NCBI GenBank assembly: GCA_949825045.1 | Contig: OX463807.1 | Location: 33,686,749 to 33,750,748 of the forward strand | Source of the DNA: Argyresthia goedartella | Taxonomy: Eukaryota > Arthropoda > Insecta > Lepidoptera > Argyresthiidae | Direction: 5' to 3' | Length of the DNA stretch: 64,000 bases | Shown: positions 46,535-58,190 of the stretch, in pieces | Layout: every line of letters begins with the position of its first letter | Numbering within the stretch: the stretch's first letter is position 1 | Notes under the pieces: generated by a model | Database searches by the model: none | The model's input: only the letters and a program-made list of their open reading frames with translations | What the model was told of the DNA's origin: nothing | Made by a program: the position numbers and the translations under genes

Positions 46535-46730
46535 AAACAAACATTTACATACAGGCACATACATTGCTTCTGGTTCTACACTAGGATACCCTGTGTCGTG
46601 GGAAACCAGAAACAGCGACGTCCCACAAACATTCAAAACCTGGTTTTTTTTCCTTATCTCTAGCCGGAGATCGAACCCGGGACCTCTCGCAAGATACGCA
46701 GAGCCGCAACCCCAGCACCACAGAGGTCGT
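46535..46730 (-). mobile_element. tRNA-derived SINE, copy 3
   Basis: Antisense copy with the head near 46730 (GACCTCTGTGGTGCTGGGGTT on the minus strand), B box GGTTCGATCTC, and body TTTCCCACGACACAGGGTATCC and GAAGCAATGTATGTGCCTGTATG. It is close to the copy at 62326. Confidence 0.88.
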
Positions 46731-47176
46731 TTAAGAATTAATAGAGGTGTCATAAAATATCTACAAAGACAACAAAAAGCCAACAACAAACAACTAGACG
46801 ATAATTTTTTCCACCAAAATATCAAAATCAAACACTGCTTTTATAAAACACAAGCATTATTGACGAGCGATGACGTCACAAGCACATACAAAACGGCTAG
46901 GTACACCCTGTATTGATGCGAAAAAGCAATTTCTTGCTTGACCACTTGTTATAATCACCTGGTGGAGAGATACTTAAAATTAATGGACCCCGACAATAAT
47001 TACATCGCAAAGTGTTCCGTGACGTGTTTACATCGACTGACTTTAAATGTTTACTGCAATGATGAGACCAAATTGGGAACTATTGAATGTATACGAATGT
47101 CCGTGCTTCCGAGTTGAGACAATATTTACTTATAATGCTATGGTTGTAGGATAACTATAAGTATCGTATATATAAT
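46731..47176. other. Gene-free stretch
   Basis: Unique-looking sequence between the SINE and the LINE. Nothing supported. Confidence 0.45.
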
Positions 47177-48193
47177 ATAATTGGTTCACAGTTAATAATT
47201 TATTGTTAAACGCTGGTAAAACCAAGTGTATCAAATTCTCACTTCCAAATGTCAGGCAAGTCGAGACCAGTTTAGTGTTAGACAACAGCACGTTAGAATT
47301 GGTAAATGATACGAAGTTTCTTGGAATAACCATTGATAGCAAATTGCAGTGGGGACCCCACATAGATAAATTGGCTGGTAAATTAAGTTCTGCGGCTTAC
47401 GCTGTTAGGAACATCAGACAAAGCACGGATGTGGCTACATCTAGGCTAGTATATTTTAGTTACTTTCATAGTGTGATGTCCTATGGTATCTTTTTGTGGG
47501 GGAAAGCAGCGGATATTCAAACTATTTTTATTTTACAGAAAAGAGCTATTCGAGCAATTTATAATTTAAAACGAACAGACTCCTTAAGAGAGCTTTTTAA
47601 AGAAATTGACATACTAACAGTAGCTAGTCAATTTATTTTTGAAAATATAATATATGTACGCAAGAACCTTACAACATTTTCCAAACTTATCGACAGCTGT
47701 AATGTTAACCTAAGAAATAATCACAGACTATGTGCGCCCCGTTTTAGACTCGCGAAGGTTAGCAATTCTTTCAAGGGTCAGTGCATTCTCTACTACAATA
47801 AGATACCTCTGGAGATTTTGAAATTGCCATTTGAGCAGTTTAAAAAGCATGTTAAAGCGACTTTGTCGAAAAAGGGATATTACAATGTTCAAGATTACTT
47901 AAATGACAGGACTGTATGGGGTTAATCTGGCTCAACACTATCAACAGACCTTGCTGTTAATAGTTTTGTAATTATTTATTCCTGCTTTTTAATCATAACA
48001 ATTAAATTTTTCATATTTGTATTAGTTAAGCACAGCCTATTTTTAAAAGAGATCTAAAAATCAATCTGTGGGAGTTTCTACGCCCTTCTTCTCCCACAGT
48101 GGTCCAATGTAGAGAAGTGGCAAAAATGACGTTTGCTAAGTATATGTAAATATCTACAGTAATAAAGTACTTTGACTATTGACTATTGACTAT
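47177..48193 (+). mobile_element. LINE family A, best-preserved 3' copy
   Basis: 5'-truncated at NWFTVNNLLLN. It then has an open frame to 47925, a 3' UTR (TTAAAAGAGATCT, CTTCTCCCACAGTGG) with AATAAAG near 48162, and a tail of TTGACTA repeats (48173-48193). It is the uninterrupted reference for the antisense copies at 238, 5103 and 27968. Confidence 0.9.
47203..47925 (+). pseudogene. LINE A ORF2 C-terminal third
   Basis: 240 codons without a stop: LNAGKTKCIKFSLPNVRQVE, LGITIDSKLQWGPHIDKLAG, SRLVYFSYFHSVMSYGIFLW, ILQKRAIRAIYNLKRTD and the end DYLNDRTVWG. The RT catalytic boxes are absent because of 5' truncation, so it is dead on arrival, but the surviving frame is undamaged, which suggests a fairly recent insertion. 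The family is CR1/Jockey-like. Confidence 0.85.
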
Positions 48194-49444
48194 CCCTAAT
48201 TGGGAATAATACAGGCATGAGTAGCGAATAGCACATTATATGTTATTTTTTTATGATTTTCGATGGGGCCGGTGAAAGGTTCTCTATTACCTTCATCTGA
48301 TTACAAGGACAGATACTCACAAACAAGTAAAATTTTGACAACATAACAAAATAAAAAAATCGTTTCTAAGACTACAGGTACTTACAAATTATAACACCAC
48401 ACTGTTGCATTGAGGTACAAAAAATTAAGTTCTTCTTTCCTTACAATGGCCAACCATCACATTAATATAATTGTACGTCAAAGCTGTTAACATTGACTTT
48501 AGACTTTTTCTTTCAACTTAATAAGCGACATACAATTACCTATGTCACTCCATCATCTTTTATGGTCACAAGTTACAATTACATTACATTTTGCATCGAT
48601 ATTTTTATGACACGTCTGACCGGCTGCAAAATGGTGTAAATAGTTGTTTGTTATTAATTGACATTGCATTAATTGCATTGCATTTCTGCTGGCTACCCTT
48701 TTTATCTTTATAATAGTTGCACATTTTTTGTGATAAATTACTTGGATGTCTTTAGCCATGACTCAATTTCTTGCAGTTTTACTTAATGTTGTTGTTATTT
48801 CTAAACGAATTCCAATTTACAACCATACTTAATCGTAACTACTTTAATAGAACAATCAATTACTCGCCCAATGATAAATGGAACAACCACAAAATGATCC
48901 ATCAAGAAAACAAAAAAACATCACGAATCCATTAAACATCCGATTTAACAAACAAATGTTCACACTTAACCTTTTTCCCCTTTATATTTAAGATATCCAT
49001 CTCTTGATGACTTGCTTGCCACAATAATACTAATTCCTTGACCATGTACCTTACTCATTTGGGAATAGAACACAAATTGGTGTCTCAAATGTATATTTAA
49101 AGGTTGGTAAGAGTGTTCAGGGGGATCTCAAATATACAGTCGAAAACTTAATTTATGCAAAACTTGTATGGTCGTGCCTTAAATAACGCCGGTCAGTGAT
49201 CAAAGAGATAAGGATGATTAATAGAGGTGTTATGTTGTTGAAAAATGCTGGGACATGCTTGTTGCCTGCAAGTCCGACAGTAAAGGCTGCTTTACACGGT
49301 CCGACTAATGTTGAATGGGATTTGTATAAGCGAAAGCATATTAACGCCACTGTCAACTATACAAATAAGAAATTACAACTTAATTTACTTAAACTCAAGT
49401 ATTCTAACAGAGGTGATGGATATGCTGTGGTCGAATCCCAGTCG
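48194..49444. other. Gene-free stretch
   Basis: AT-rich with no coding similarity or terminal repeats found. Confidence 0.45.
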
Positions 49445-49640
49445 AGCAAATGTAAAATTATTATTATTGTTATTATATGCCTATAGTTTCCCACTGCGGA
49501 GCAAACGCGTCTCATTCCCTCTTCCACTGTTCCAGCTCCTGGGCTGTTTCCCACCACCAGATCTTTTCGTGGTCCCTCAGGTCGTCCCTCCAACGCTTCC
49601 TAGGGCGACCACATCCTCGTTTTAAATTCGAGTTCCAGAT
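49445..49640 (-). pseudogene. RTE LINE 3' end
   Basis: Read on the minus strand: AKITNIWNSNLKRGCGRPRK, RWRDDLRD, WWETAQELEQW, FAPQWETIGI. Then the (AAT)n tail at 49455-49475. Same C-terminal design as at 30768 and 61019. Frameshifts and a stop are present. Confidence 0.8.
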
Positions 49641-49644
49641 ATTT

Positions 49645-50227
49645 GTTATTTTGGCTCATTGGCGTGGTTGCATATACACAATAAAATTATAATTTGATGA
49701 CGCTTTTCGTGTGGAAATAGACACCTGTAAATACTGCTGAAGGAGGAAATCGTGGCTTCGGTACGGCACCGCAGGGAATGTATGAGAGTGGCCAATGTAA
49801 AACAGCTGATGCGTATGAATGAGTAAGGAAAGCTTGAGAAGAAAACATTGGCAAAATGCGGGTCGGACACTAAAATGATAAAATAAAAATAAAAAATGCC
49901 CGAACTTGGATTTGATCTACTGAAATGTCCAACGTTCCGGTAGTTCCTAATATCTGTATGTCGCATTATGTCTAATATCCGAAAAGTACCAAAAAGGCCG
50001 CCGCCGCACGTTCTGGAAGAGGCGTGCTATTGTAATCAATGAAAAGGAACAAAATTTACATGCTAAATACGTTTTCCTAGTTCTTTTGTCAAAAAATGTG
50101 GCACTCATTATTATAATTTTTCCTTCATATGTGGCAACACTATTTAAAAATACAGATGTCAAAAGTTGTAAGTAAATTTGTTATTCTAGTATTTTGTGTA
50201 TATATGTATGTGTTTTCATGTGAGTTT
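49645..50227. other. Spacer with a shared short repeat
   Basis: Contains 49927-50008, related to 42805-42850, and the left block of repeat R near 50130. No gene. Confidence 0.4.
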
Positions 50228-50560
50228 TACTACTTTATTCTAGGATAACTGCATATAAAAGTCATCGTAATAATATTTCCTGCAATATTCAAGAATAATT
50301 TAAAAATTTTTCAACTATGGTCCTTACTGGAAAAGGATAACAAAAAAAAATATGAAGGAATCGCCAACTTTTGATCCTTCTTGGCGCTTTGTTCTTCAAA
50401 CAGGTAATTAACTACATATTTACAATACTAAATTCAGCATGTCTTCAGCTTTCTAACAATGAATTTAATGTCATACTGGCATGAGTACTTGGCCAGAAAT
50501 CAACGTTTTTATCGAGTGCGTCGCCGCCGCCGAAAATCGCAAAAAAACAGCGGAAATTTG
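50228..50560. repeat. Dispersed repeat R, copy 2
   Basis: Collinear with 45736-46070 at about 80% by eye. Here the block upstream (GTGGCAACACTATTT, 50132) is joined without the TIR element that separates the two in copy 1. Confidence 0.75.
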
Positions 50561-50639
50561 AGTGCACCCAAGTCAGCGGTACACAGGCCCTTGCAAATTG
50601 TGATTTAAATAAATTTCAGCGGCAGGTATATTTAAAACA

Positions 50640-50815
50640 CGTATGTTGTATGGGGACTCCCTTTATTTTTGTTTAATTACATCTACGTTCATTATTTATT
50701 GCTATAGCGGCAACAGAAATACACATTCTTGTAAATTTCAACTTTCTACCTGTTACGGTTCAGACGGACGGACGGACGGACTGCGGAGGCTTAGTAGTAG
50801 ATCCTGTTTGGCAGT
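50640..50815 (-). mobile_element. Short TIR element, truncated copy 2
   Basis: The minus strand reads TTAGTAGTAGATCC.. in reverse order with GTCCGTCCGTCCGTCTG, TTGAAATTTACAAG, CTGTTGCCGCTATAGC and GTCCCCATACAAC, matching the left half of 45339-45699. Both TIRs are missing or decayed. Confidence 0.75.
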
Positions 50816-53090
50816 TATTAACTATTACTATTTTACTATTAACTGTTTTTGAAATAGTGCATTGTGCAGATCGCCTAGTCCAAACCCGGACTTATATTCA
50901 TCCAAAGCCTGCACGTTCCAATGTGGGTGGGGATGGTTTGATGTATAGTAATGAATTCACCGTTGATTAAGCCCGATGTTAATTCCTTATTAATTCAAAT
51001 GAAATTAGCGACTTGTCTATCTTGATATGGTAATGTGGATGCAAATTAATCGAAATGCTCGCAACAATGTATCGAGAAATAAATGTGACAGATAATAGTT
51101 GCCTGTCAAAACGCTGGTATAAGTAATACGGTTATTACGGACAGTCGCTTTTATGAAATCTAGTTATTTAAACTTATATTCAAATCAGTTCCTTAGTATA
51201 TCGAGGCGGGTTCACTTCAGAATTACTTCAGATTCAGAATTTATTGATCACGAATCTACTGGTACCTAATTTTTGAGGTGTGGGTAAAAAAATTAGTTTC
51301 ATTCAATTATCATACGCACATTCTACGAACGTTCGTCATGCGAAATGGAGTATTACTGGATATACGTGGACATAACTATGTCTTGCCACCCCGTATGGTA
51401 AAAGGCGTGACGCTAAAACTAGCCCTTGATTCGAAATCACGTAGCTATAAAAAATAAAAAAGTTCACATCACAGCCAACCCAAACGATATGAATGCTCCC
51501 ACTTTCCCAGCAACTTTTTATCCTCCAGGCCTGTCTATAAATACATCAAGCTAGCTATCTGGTCGGGACAAGCAGGTTATCTCTACTCATTACTTACCCG
51601 GTGCCAGTTGAGTTATAATCGAGTCTGTTTGGCCGACACTTCGCCGACGTTAGGCCGCCAAATGTCGGCTTAATGTATTATACCTGTTGGGCCCCTGTGC
51701 ATTTGACCCTTGACCAAAACTGTATTGATTGATAGCCACTGTCGTTAACAGACTGTGCAGTCGCCTTTGGAACAAAAAAATAATGATAACTAAACAGAAC
51801 TGCTGCCCAGAACAGCAATATCTCCAAAGGGATCACCGAACAGAAGGATGGATTTGATCATCCCCACAGCCGGTAAACTGGGAATGCGAGGAGCTCCTGA
51901 TGCAGTAGATGATGGCGTAGTAAAGCAGGTCTTTCAGGCAGCAAAACATCTAAAAACTGACCACCAACACGAATTTCAGCTCTAATAAAGCCTACCCTAT
52001 ACATAGCTTGTTCGGGTTCGGTAAATCTCTGTTAATGGTCATTGTGACCAAGTAAACCTTATAATAACCAAGTAACCAAGTAACTCTTATAATATCAAGT
52101 AAGCATATTACATATTTTATTCATAGAACGACTATATTCATGAACTGATATTTCTGTCAAAATAGGATTCAAATGAGCTTGAGGTGCAAATCTCCGAGTC
52201 CAACAGCGCCGAGGACCGAAATAAACGACAAGTTAGTACCGCCGCCGGCGCTGTTACAACCACCCAGTCCACCTGTCCACTAGTTTCACAAGTCTTAGTG
52301 CTTATTCCTACAGATCGAAAACCTAATATTGCATACCAGAAAGCTCAAACAAATCGGTCGGTCCATAATCGCGAAACACTGACAACATTCAATTAAAATG
52401 TCATGCTGTAAATGTAACATTTTAAACGGGAAGTTAATGCGTGTTAACTCACGAGTGTGTACCTATAATGATCGTAATAATACTTTGAGTAATATATTTG
52501 CGTCAGCTACTAGTATTTATTCGTAAATGTAAGTGTATCGTATCGGTGACTTGTATGAGCTAGCGGAAATGATAAATTTCGACTACTCAAGTGACATCTG
52601 TGAGCCATTTTTGGGTATCATGTGCTGGGCTGCGAAAGAGTCGACTAATATTGACCAGAGACTTAGAGCCAGGCGATAAGATAGCAAGTTGTTGCTGATG
52701 ATTTATTTATATTTCACCTATCTTCTTAATCTTCTTATTGCCGTGAGTTTAACGTAGTGCATTGTGTGGTTGTGGTCATACTAAAGGCGTCGATCGAAAG
52801 TAACCAACGAACTAATCTGACAGCTTGGTTTTATTTTTAAGGGGAACATACATATATAACGAGCCAATAAAAAATGAATTCAGCGAATGACCATGAACAG
52901 CGGAATTACCTGAAATGAGTGAAAATTTCGCGACAAAATTACTAATTTACGAAAAAAAAAATCATGATTCAGCCTACGCTTATTGTCTAAATAAAGACTG
53001 GGTTAAGAAACCGGTCAGGATAGGTGAAGGATAATGGGTGTGAGCGACTATAATTTATATCATGTACTCTATTCTGTTTTCAAGTTGCCG
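50816..53090. other. Long gene-free stretch
   Basis: No supported gene, terminal repeat or LINE piece seen. The short open frames here show no recognisable motifs. Confidence 0.45.
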
Positions 53091-53220
53091 ATTTTTTTAT
53101 TTCTAGTCGAGCAATTCAGTAATTTTGTCAGGCAAAACCAGTATTTCTAGTCGCGCCCGGTTTTTTGCGCACTTCAGTAATTTTGTCACTCAAAACCAGT
53201 ATTTTTGTCAATCAAAAACT
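53091..53220. repeat. Short degenerate tandem repeat
   Basis: Repeats of CAGTAATTTTGTCA..CAAAACCAGTATTTYT occur two to three times, with TATTTCTAGTCG blocks between. Confidence 0.7.
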
Positions 53221-53454
53221 GGATTTAGGGTCATTTGTTAAAATAGTTCCCTACTTTAATTAGTTTATGTCGATTCGTCTTCAAAAGTGTACCGATGACT
53301 GTCCAGGCAAGCCTAGGCTTTTGGGTTTTAAACAACAGAAAAAAAATAACGTAAAGCCTTTTTCGATAGGGGTGGCATATGCGACCACGTTCGCCAGTTA
53401 TTTGATGTTCCAATTTGCGAGACTGTGGACGAGCTAAAGCCGACCATACCCGAC

Positions 53455-53790
53455 GACCAAAAGATGTGTCGGTGTGTCTATCTGTATGTATGTCTGTCCG
53501 TGGCTCCCTAGCGGTGAAATTGTAATGCATTTTTTTGTAAATTTCAGTAGACTTCTCTGCGATAGTTTGTTTCTACATACGTTTTTTAATCAGTTCGTTA
53601 GCTCGAAATTTATCAGCTTAAAAGGAATAGCGATCAAACTGGTGAATGGATTTTATTTCGATCTTTCCTAGTTTCATTGCGATCGTTCTTAGATATAGTT
53701 TATTCAAATCGCTTCAGAGGTTCACAAGTTGTCAGCTTAAATAGGAAACAATTGAACCAAATTTTAGCTTAAGGTTTCATTGTTTTGGTT
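53455..53790. repeat. Repeat family T, left copy
   Basis: It has CGACGACCAAAAGATG, a run of TCTGTATGTATGTCTG, CCTAGCGGTGAAA, AGTTCGTTAGCTCGAAA, and AGCTTAAATAGGAAACAATTGAACC. The same order appears at about 57540-57895, so two direct copies flank the DD82E transposase region. Confidence 0.7.
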
Positions 53791-54172
53791 TGACAGCAGG
53801 AAAGCACAATAAGGTATAAGTGGGATAGAAAGAAAGCGATTTCGTGCAGATGTAGTGAATAATCGTTTCCTTTCGTATTTTCTCGGAAATGTTCGTTTTT
53901 GTCTTACTACTTCACTCGCACTCAGTACCCATCGAGACAACGTAGGGAACGGTCGCATTGCAAGAGGAAGTATCTATATAGAGTAGTTAATACCACAGAA
54001 ATATTTTGTTGATATTTATGTTATATTTTGTGATAAACTTCATGGACTCGTGTATTAATGCAGGCCACCTATTTTTTATTTTTTTTTGACTTTACATTTC
54101 ACTCTTGTCTGTCATTTTTGTAAATAATAAACATTGATTTTATTCGATTCACATTAACAATTTATAACAGAC

Positions 54173-55477
54173 ATGCCGAAAGCACTAAGAAAAGGGAAAC
54201 GTTTAGATCGGCAAGCCTGCGAAGTTATTTTCAATATTTATTTATATTTCTTAACTGAAAATGATAAATTCAAACATACCAACTATACTGCTTACTTTTG
54301 TAAAGTCCAAAAACGAGTTTCAGAGGCCAGTGGAATTTCTCAACGAACAGTAAATAAAATATTGCAAAAAGAATACATAAATCAATCCACCTCCAATAGT
54401 CCGAAGTCGGCAAAGTTGGGTAGACCAAATAAATTATTTTGTCTAGGTCTTGACGATTTTGACTACAACGTTTTACGCCGATTAGTGTATAATTTCCATT
54501 TGATATACAAACAAGTACCTACAATTAAAGCCCTGAAGTCCAAGTTATCCGAAGCCATAAATTTTAAGGGATGTGACTTTACGCTAAGAAAAATTCTTAG
54601 AAAAATGGGATTTCGGTATAAAAAAGTTGAAAACAACAGAAAATTACTTATCTAGAAAGATGATGTTCGTTTAAAAAGAGTAAAGTTTTTAGCCGCGATA
54701 AAAAAGTACAGATTGCAAGGGAGAGAGATTGTTTATATGGATGAAACATACATCCATACCTCACATTTGGCAGGTAAAAGCTGGGCTGACTCGTCAGAAA
54801 ACGGAGTGAAACAGTTAATTTCTAAAGGACAACGTCTTATAATAGTGCACGCTGGTAGTAGAAAGGGGTTTATACCTGGGGCATTGTTAATCTATCAGTC
54901 TACTGATAAAACAGGTGACTATCACAACGCGATGAACAATGAAAACTATGAAAAATGGCTTCGTGATCAACTCATTCCAAACTTAGCTCCTCATTCGGTA
55001 CTAGTAGTAGATAATGCTGCATATCATAATAAGTACGTAGAAAAACCTCCTAATTGAAAAACCAGGAAGCAAGACATGATTGATTGGCTATCCAAACATA
55101 ACGTTCCGATTGATCCCTCATTAACAAAACCTGAAATATATGAAATTATTTGCAAGTACAAACAAGACTTTGTAGAATACTCTATTGATAAACTTATGAA
55201 CGAATATGGACACAGCGTACTAAGATTGCCACCATATCATCCTGATTTCAATCCGATTGAAAACATATGGTCTCAAATAATGGGATACGTATCCAAAAGA
55301 AACATCAGTATGAATATGACTACTGTGAAACAATTGGTACAGGAAAAGGTTAATATGATTGGTTCCGATGTTTGGGCCAAAGTATGTGACCACGCCATCA
55401 AATGCGAAAACGAGTACCGAAAACACGAACCTGAGTTGGAAAATTATATAACTAGTTTTGTAATCACCGTACATTAA
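54173..55477 (+). pseudogene. DD82E (Sailor-like) transposase, two in-frame stops
   Basis: ATG 54173 opens one frame of 435 codons that carries TAG at 54653-54655 and TGA at 55055-55057. An N-terminal basic helix-turn-helix part (GISQRTVNKILQKE, about 68-81) is followed by a DDE core: D190 (YMDETY), D280 (VVDNAAYHN) and E363 (NPIENIW). Exactly 82 residues separate the second D and the E, counting the TGA codon. That spacing defines the DD82E/Sailor group of the IS630-Tc1-mariner superfamily as I recall it. The long insert holds a SAP-like helix segment (MIDWLSKHNVPID). I found no TIRs, so element ends are open. Confidence 0.85.
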
Positions 55478-56544
55478 AACTCTGACGATGATACACCAGA
55501 AAATAGATCTGATTCTGACTGTGATATGGAAGTTGTAAGTATTGTTTCGCATCACACTGTCCACCCCGCTCCTCCTCCTCTTATCCCGCTGTCATAATCG
55601 AAGTCGTTCATCCAATCAGAAAATCATATTTATTTATATTAATTTCTCTGCTGGTTTGTTTTGTTTTATGTTGAGGTATATTTTTTGTTATGTCATAGTA
55701 TTTTTAATTAATTACAAAAATCTATTGTTATAAAAAAGGTCAAAATCCTACTGTAGTTTTGACTTATAGTTAGACTTTTGGGGTTCCAATCCTTATAGAA
55801 TCATTAGATCATCCCAACCGGAATTTGGTTTTTATCCGTGCGTTTTATTGAAATAAAACGTCCTCAGTAACTAGTTATATTTTTGTTTACCTAACGAATT
55901 CTTTATATGATAGAATCGTGGTGGTTTTAACATCTCAGTGTAATATACGTCAAACGGGCAATTTGACATTTGACATTGATAAATAAAGTATGCGATTTAT
56001 TTGATACCTACACGTAATTTAGTAATACAGTAATTCATAGACAAATCGGCACCATTCGGGTGTTATCGTTGTTCCGAGTTTTGCCGATAGGAAAGGAGTA
56101 TTCACTACATCTGTAGATTCCATTTCCAAAACCAACGTTACGTGTGCCACCCCATTTTAGTGGCCTGGTGTGAAACACCGTAACTGCCGATACTTAATTT
56201 GTACCTATCAAGACTTCCTCGATTATGTACCAAATAAATTAACACCACCGACGCAGCGGGAGGTCAGTGTGCAGTGAACGCGTTAAATATATATTTGTTC
56301 AGCTATTTAGCTCTTTGAATGGAGAGGCTGTTTGTTGATACTCTTACTTATATCAAGGAATACCTCACTTCGTTCTAAATATCTAAACTTCAATTTGATA
56401 AATGCGCGGTCTAACCACAAAAAATACACTTTGTTTGTGACATGTTTATTAACAGAAAGGTTAAGATAAGATAGCCTTTAACGTTTGTTTTGAGGTTATA
56501 ATAATATTGTTTTTGTTAGACGCTAAATGTTTTACAATTGCCCA
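55478..56544. other. Gene-free stretch
   Basis: Downstream of the transposase. An acidic in-frame tail (SDDDTPENRSDSD-like, about 55480-55530) is visible after a shift. I searched for a TIR match to 53800-54170 and saw none. Confidence 0.4.
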
Positions 56545-56647
56545 TTTACATCCAAGACCCAGATTTTTTGTTCTTTCTTGGCCGGGATTTAAAGCCGGGA
56601 CCTCTCGATTGTGAGACATAAACCCGATTGCTACGCCGCAGAGGTCA
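56545..56647 (-). mobile_element. tRNA-derived SINE, 5' half, copy 4
   Basis: Antisense head only: GACCTCTGCGGCGTAGC near 56647 and a decayed B box (CGGCTTTAAATCCCGG). The body stops after the CTGGGTCTTGGATG segment. Confidence 0.75.
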
Positions 56648-56859
56648 CTTTGCATACGGAGTTACTAGAACAGAACTAAACAGATTAGTAACTCTGTTTA
56701 CAGAACATATTTTACGGAATTGAACGAATGCCGGATGAACATAAAACGAAAAAATTACTGTGTTAACAAGATATTCCTTAAACTTAGTACTAAATGTTAG
56801 GTCAACTCAATTTCGCCGGCTTACACGCAGCTGTCAAAATCGTCAACTGTGGCTATTTT

Positions 56860-57895
56860 TAACCCACGACGACAAATAGGGGTGTTATAAGTTGGAGGTG
56901 TCTGTCTGTCTGTTTGTCTGTGTATGTGTCTCTATGGAACTCTAGAGCTCAAACGGGTGGACGGATTTCAATGCGTTTTTTTTTTTGTAAATTATAGTAT
57001 ACTGCCCTGTGATGGTTCTTAGGTGTGATTTATCAAAATCGGTTCAGTAGTTCGAAACTTATTAGCTTAACAAGGACACAAGTCAACCAAATTTTAGACT
57101 TTTTAACCCCAGACGACGAAAAATATGAGTGTGTGTGTGGGTGTATGAGAGGGTGTGTGTGTGGGAGGGTGTGGGTTTTTGAGGGTGTGTCTGTGTGTTT
57201 TTCTATCTGTGTGTCTAACTGGCACCCTAGCGTTCAAACGGGTAGACGGATAGTTAGAGACGACAAAAAAGAGGGTTGTTATAAATTTGAAATTTAGGTC
57301 TGTATGTATTTGTGGGTGTCTGTCTGCATGTGTGTCTATGTGTGAGGATGTGTCTCTATCTGCGTGTATGCCTGTGGCACCCTAGCGCTCAAATGAGTGG
57401 ACGGATATTGATGATTCGGTACAAGTCAGAGACGACGAAAAAAAAGGGGTATGTGGCATAGGCGCTCAAACGGGTGGGCGGTTTTTCGTGATGGGGTCAG
57501 TCAGAAAGAATGTATCACTGAGACACAGATTGACTTCCACATTTTTAACCCTCAACGACCAGGTGAGGTGTTTTAAAGTTCGAAGCCTCTGTAGGTCGGG
57601 GTGTCTGTGAATATGTACGTGGAACCCTAGCGGTCAAACAGGTGGTGGTATTTTGATGCGGTTTTCAGTAAACTCGGTTTTATTAAAATCGGTTCAGTAG
57701 TTCGAAAGTTCTCAGCTTAATACGGAATAGCGATCTAACGTCGACTGATTTAAATTCATTTTTTATAGTTGGTGGTAGACTTCAATGCGATGTTTTGTCG
57801 ATACATTGTATTAAAATCATTTCAGAAGTTATAAGTTCTCAACCTAAATAGGAAACAAGTGAACCAAATTTTAGCCGTCAGGTTCCATTAATGTT
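56860..57895. repeat. Degenerate tandem array of repeat family T
   Basis: At least five partial units begin with AACCC(C/A)..ACGACGA(A/C)AAA and then GGGGTGTTATAAGTT-like sequence, a (TG/TCTG)n tract, and a CCCTAGCGCTCAAACGGGTGGACGG-like block. Starts lie near 56860, 57105, 57257, 57430 and 57545. The last continues into the full-length downstream part seen also at 53455-53790. The TG-rich tracts vary most. Confidence 0.75.
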
Positions 57896-58018
57896 TCGGG
57901 GGTTTTTTACATTTTTTATCTACACACGTATCATAAACCCTCTTTACTGCGTTCAAAAACCGCACGTTACGATCATCGTTATGTTAAACTACTTGGTAAA
58001 AACTCGTTTTGTATCTGG

Positions 58019-58052
58019 AAAACTACACATAATGGTCATTATGTGTAGTTTT
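58019..58052. repeat. Perfect 34-bp palindrome
   Basis: AAAACTACACATAATG, GT, CATTATGTGTAGTTTT. The arms are 16 bp with no mismatch. Confidence 0.9.
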
Positions 58053-58063
58053 TCTACATATAA

Positions 58064-58190
58064 TGACATTCAAATTTCGAACGCCGACGCCCACCCGCGT
58101 GCCGTCCCTAGTTTGTCTGTGAAGTTGGTACTGACATTCAAATTTCGAACGCCGACGCCCGCCTGCGTGAAGTTGGTACTAAAGAACAAG
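58064..58190. repeat. Tandem duplication, about 68 bp
   Basis: TGACATTCAAATTTCGAACGCCGACGCCC at 58064 and 58132, and GTGAAGTTGGTACT at 58119 and 58167. GC-rich against an AT-rich background. Confidence 0.85.

Noticed and set aside
51780..52000. Higher-GC stretch that might be a coding exon
   Set aside because: Neither strand gives a long or recognisable frame, and no splice-site pair supports an exon.
53340..53460. Short coding-like frame (DHVRQLFDVPICETVDELKP)
   Set aside because: It is only about 30 codons, has no recognised family, and sits at the start of a dispersed repeat.
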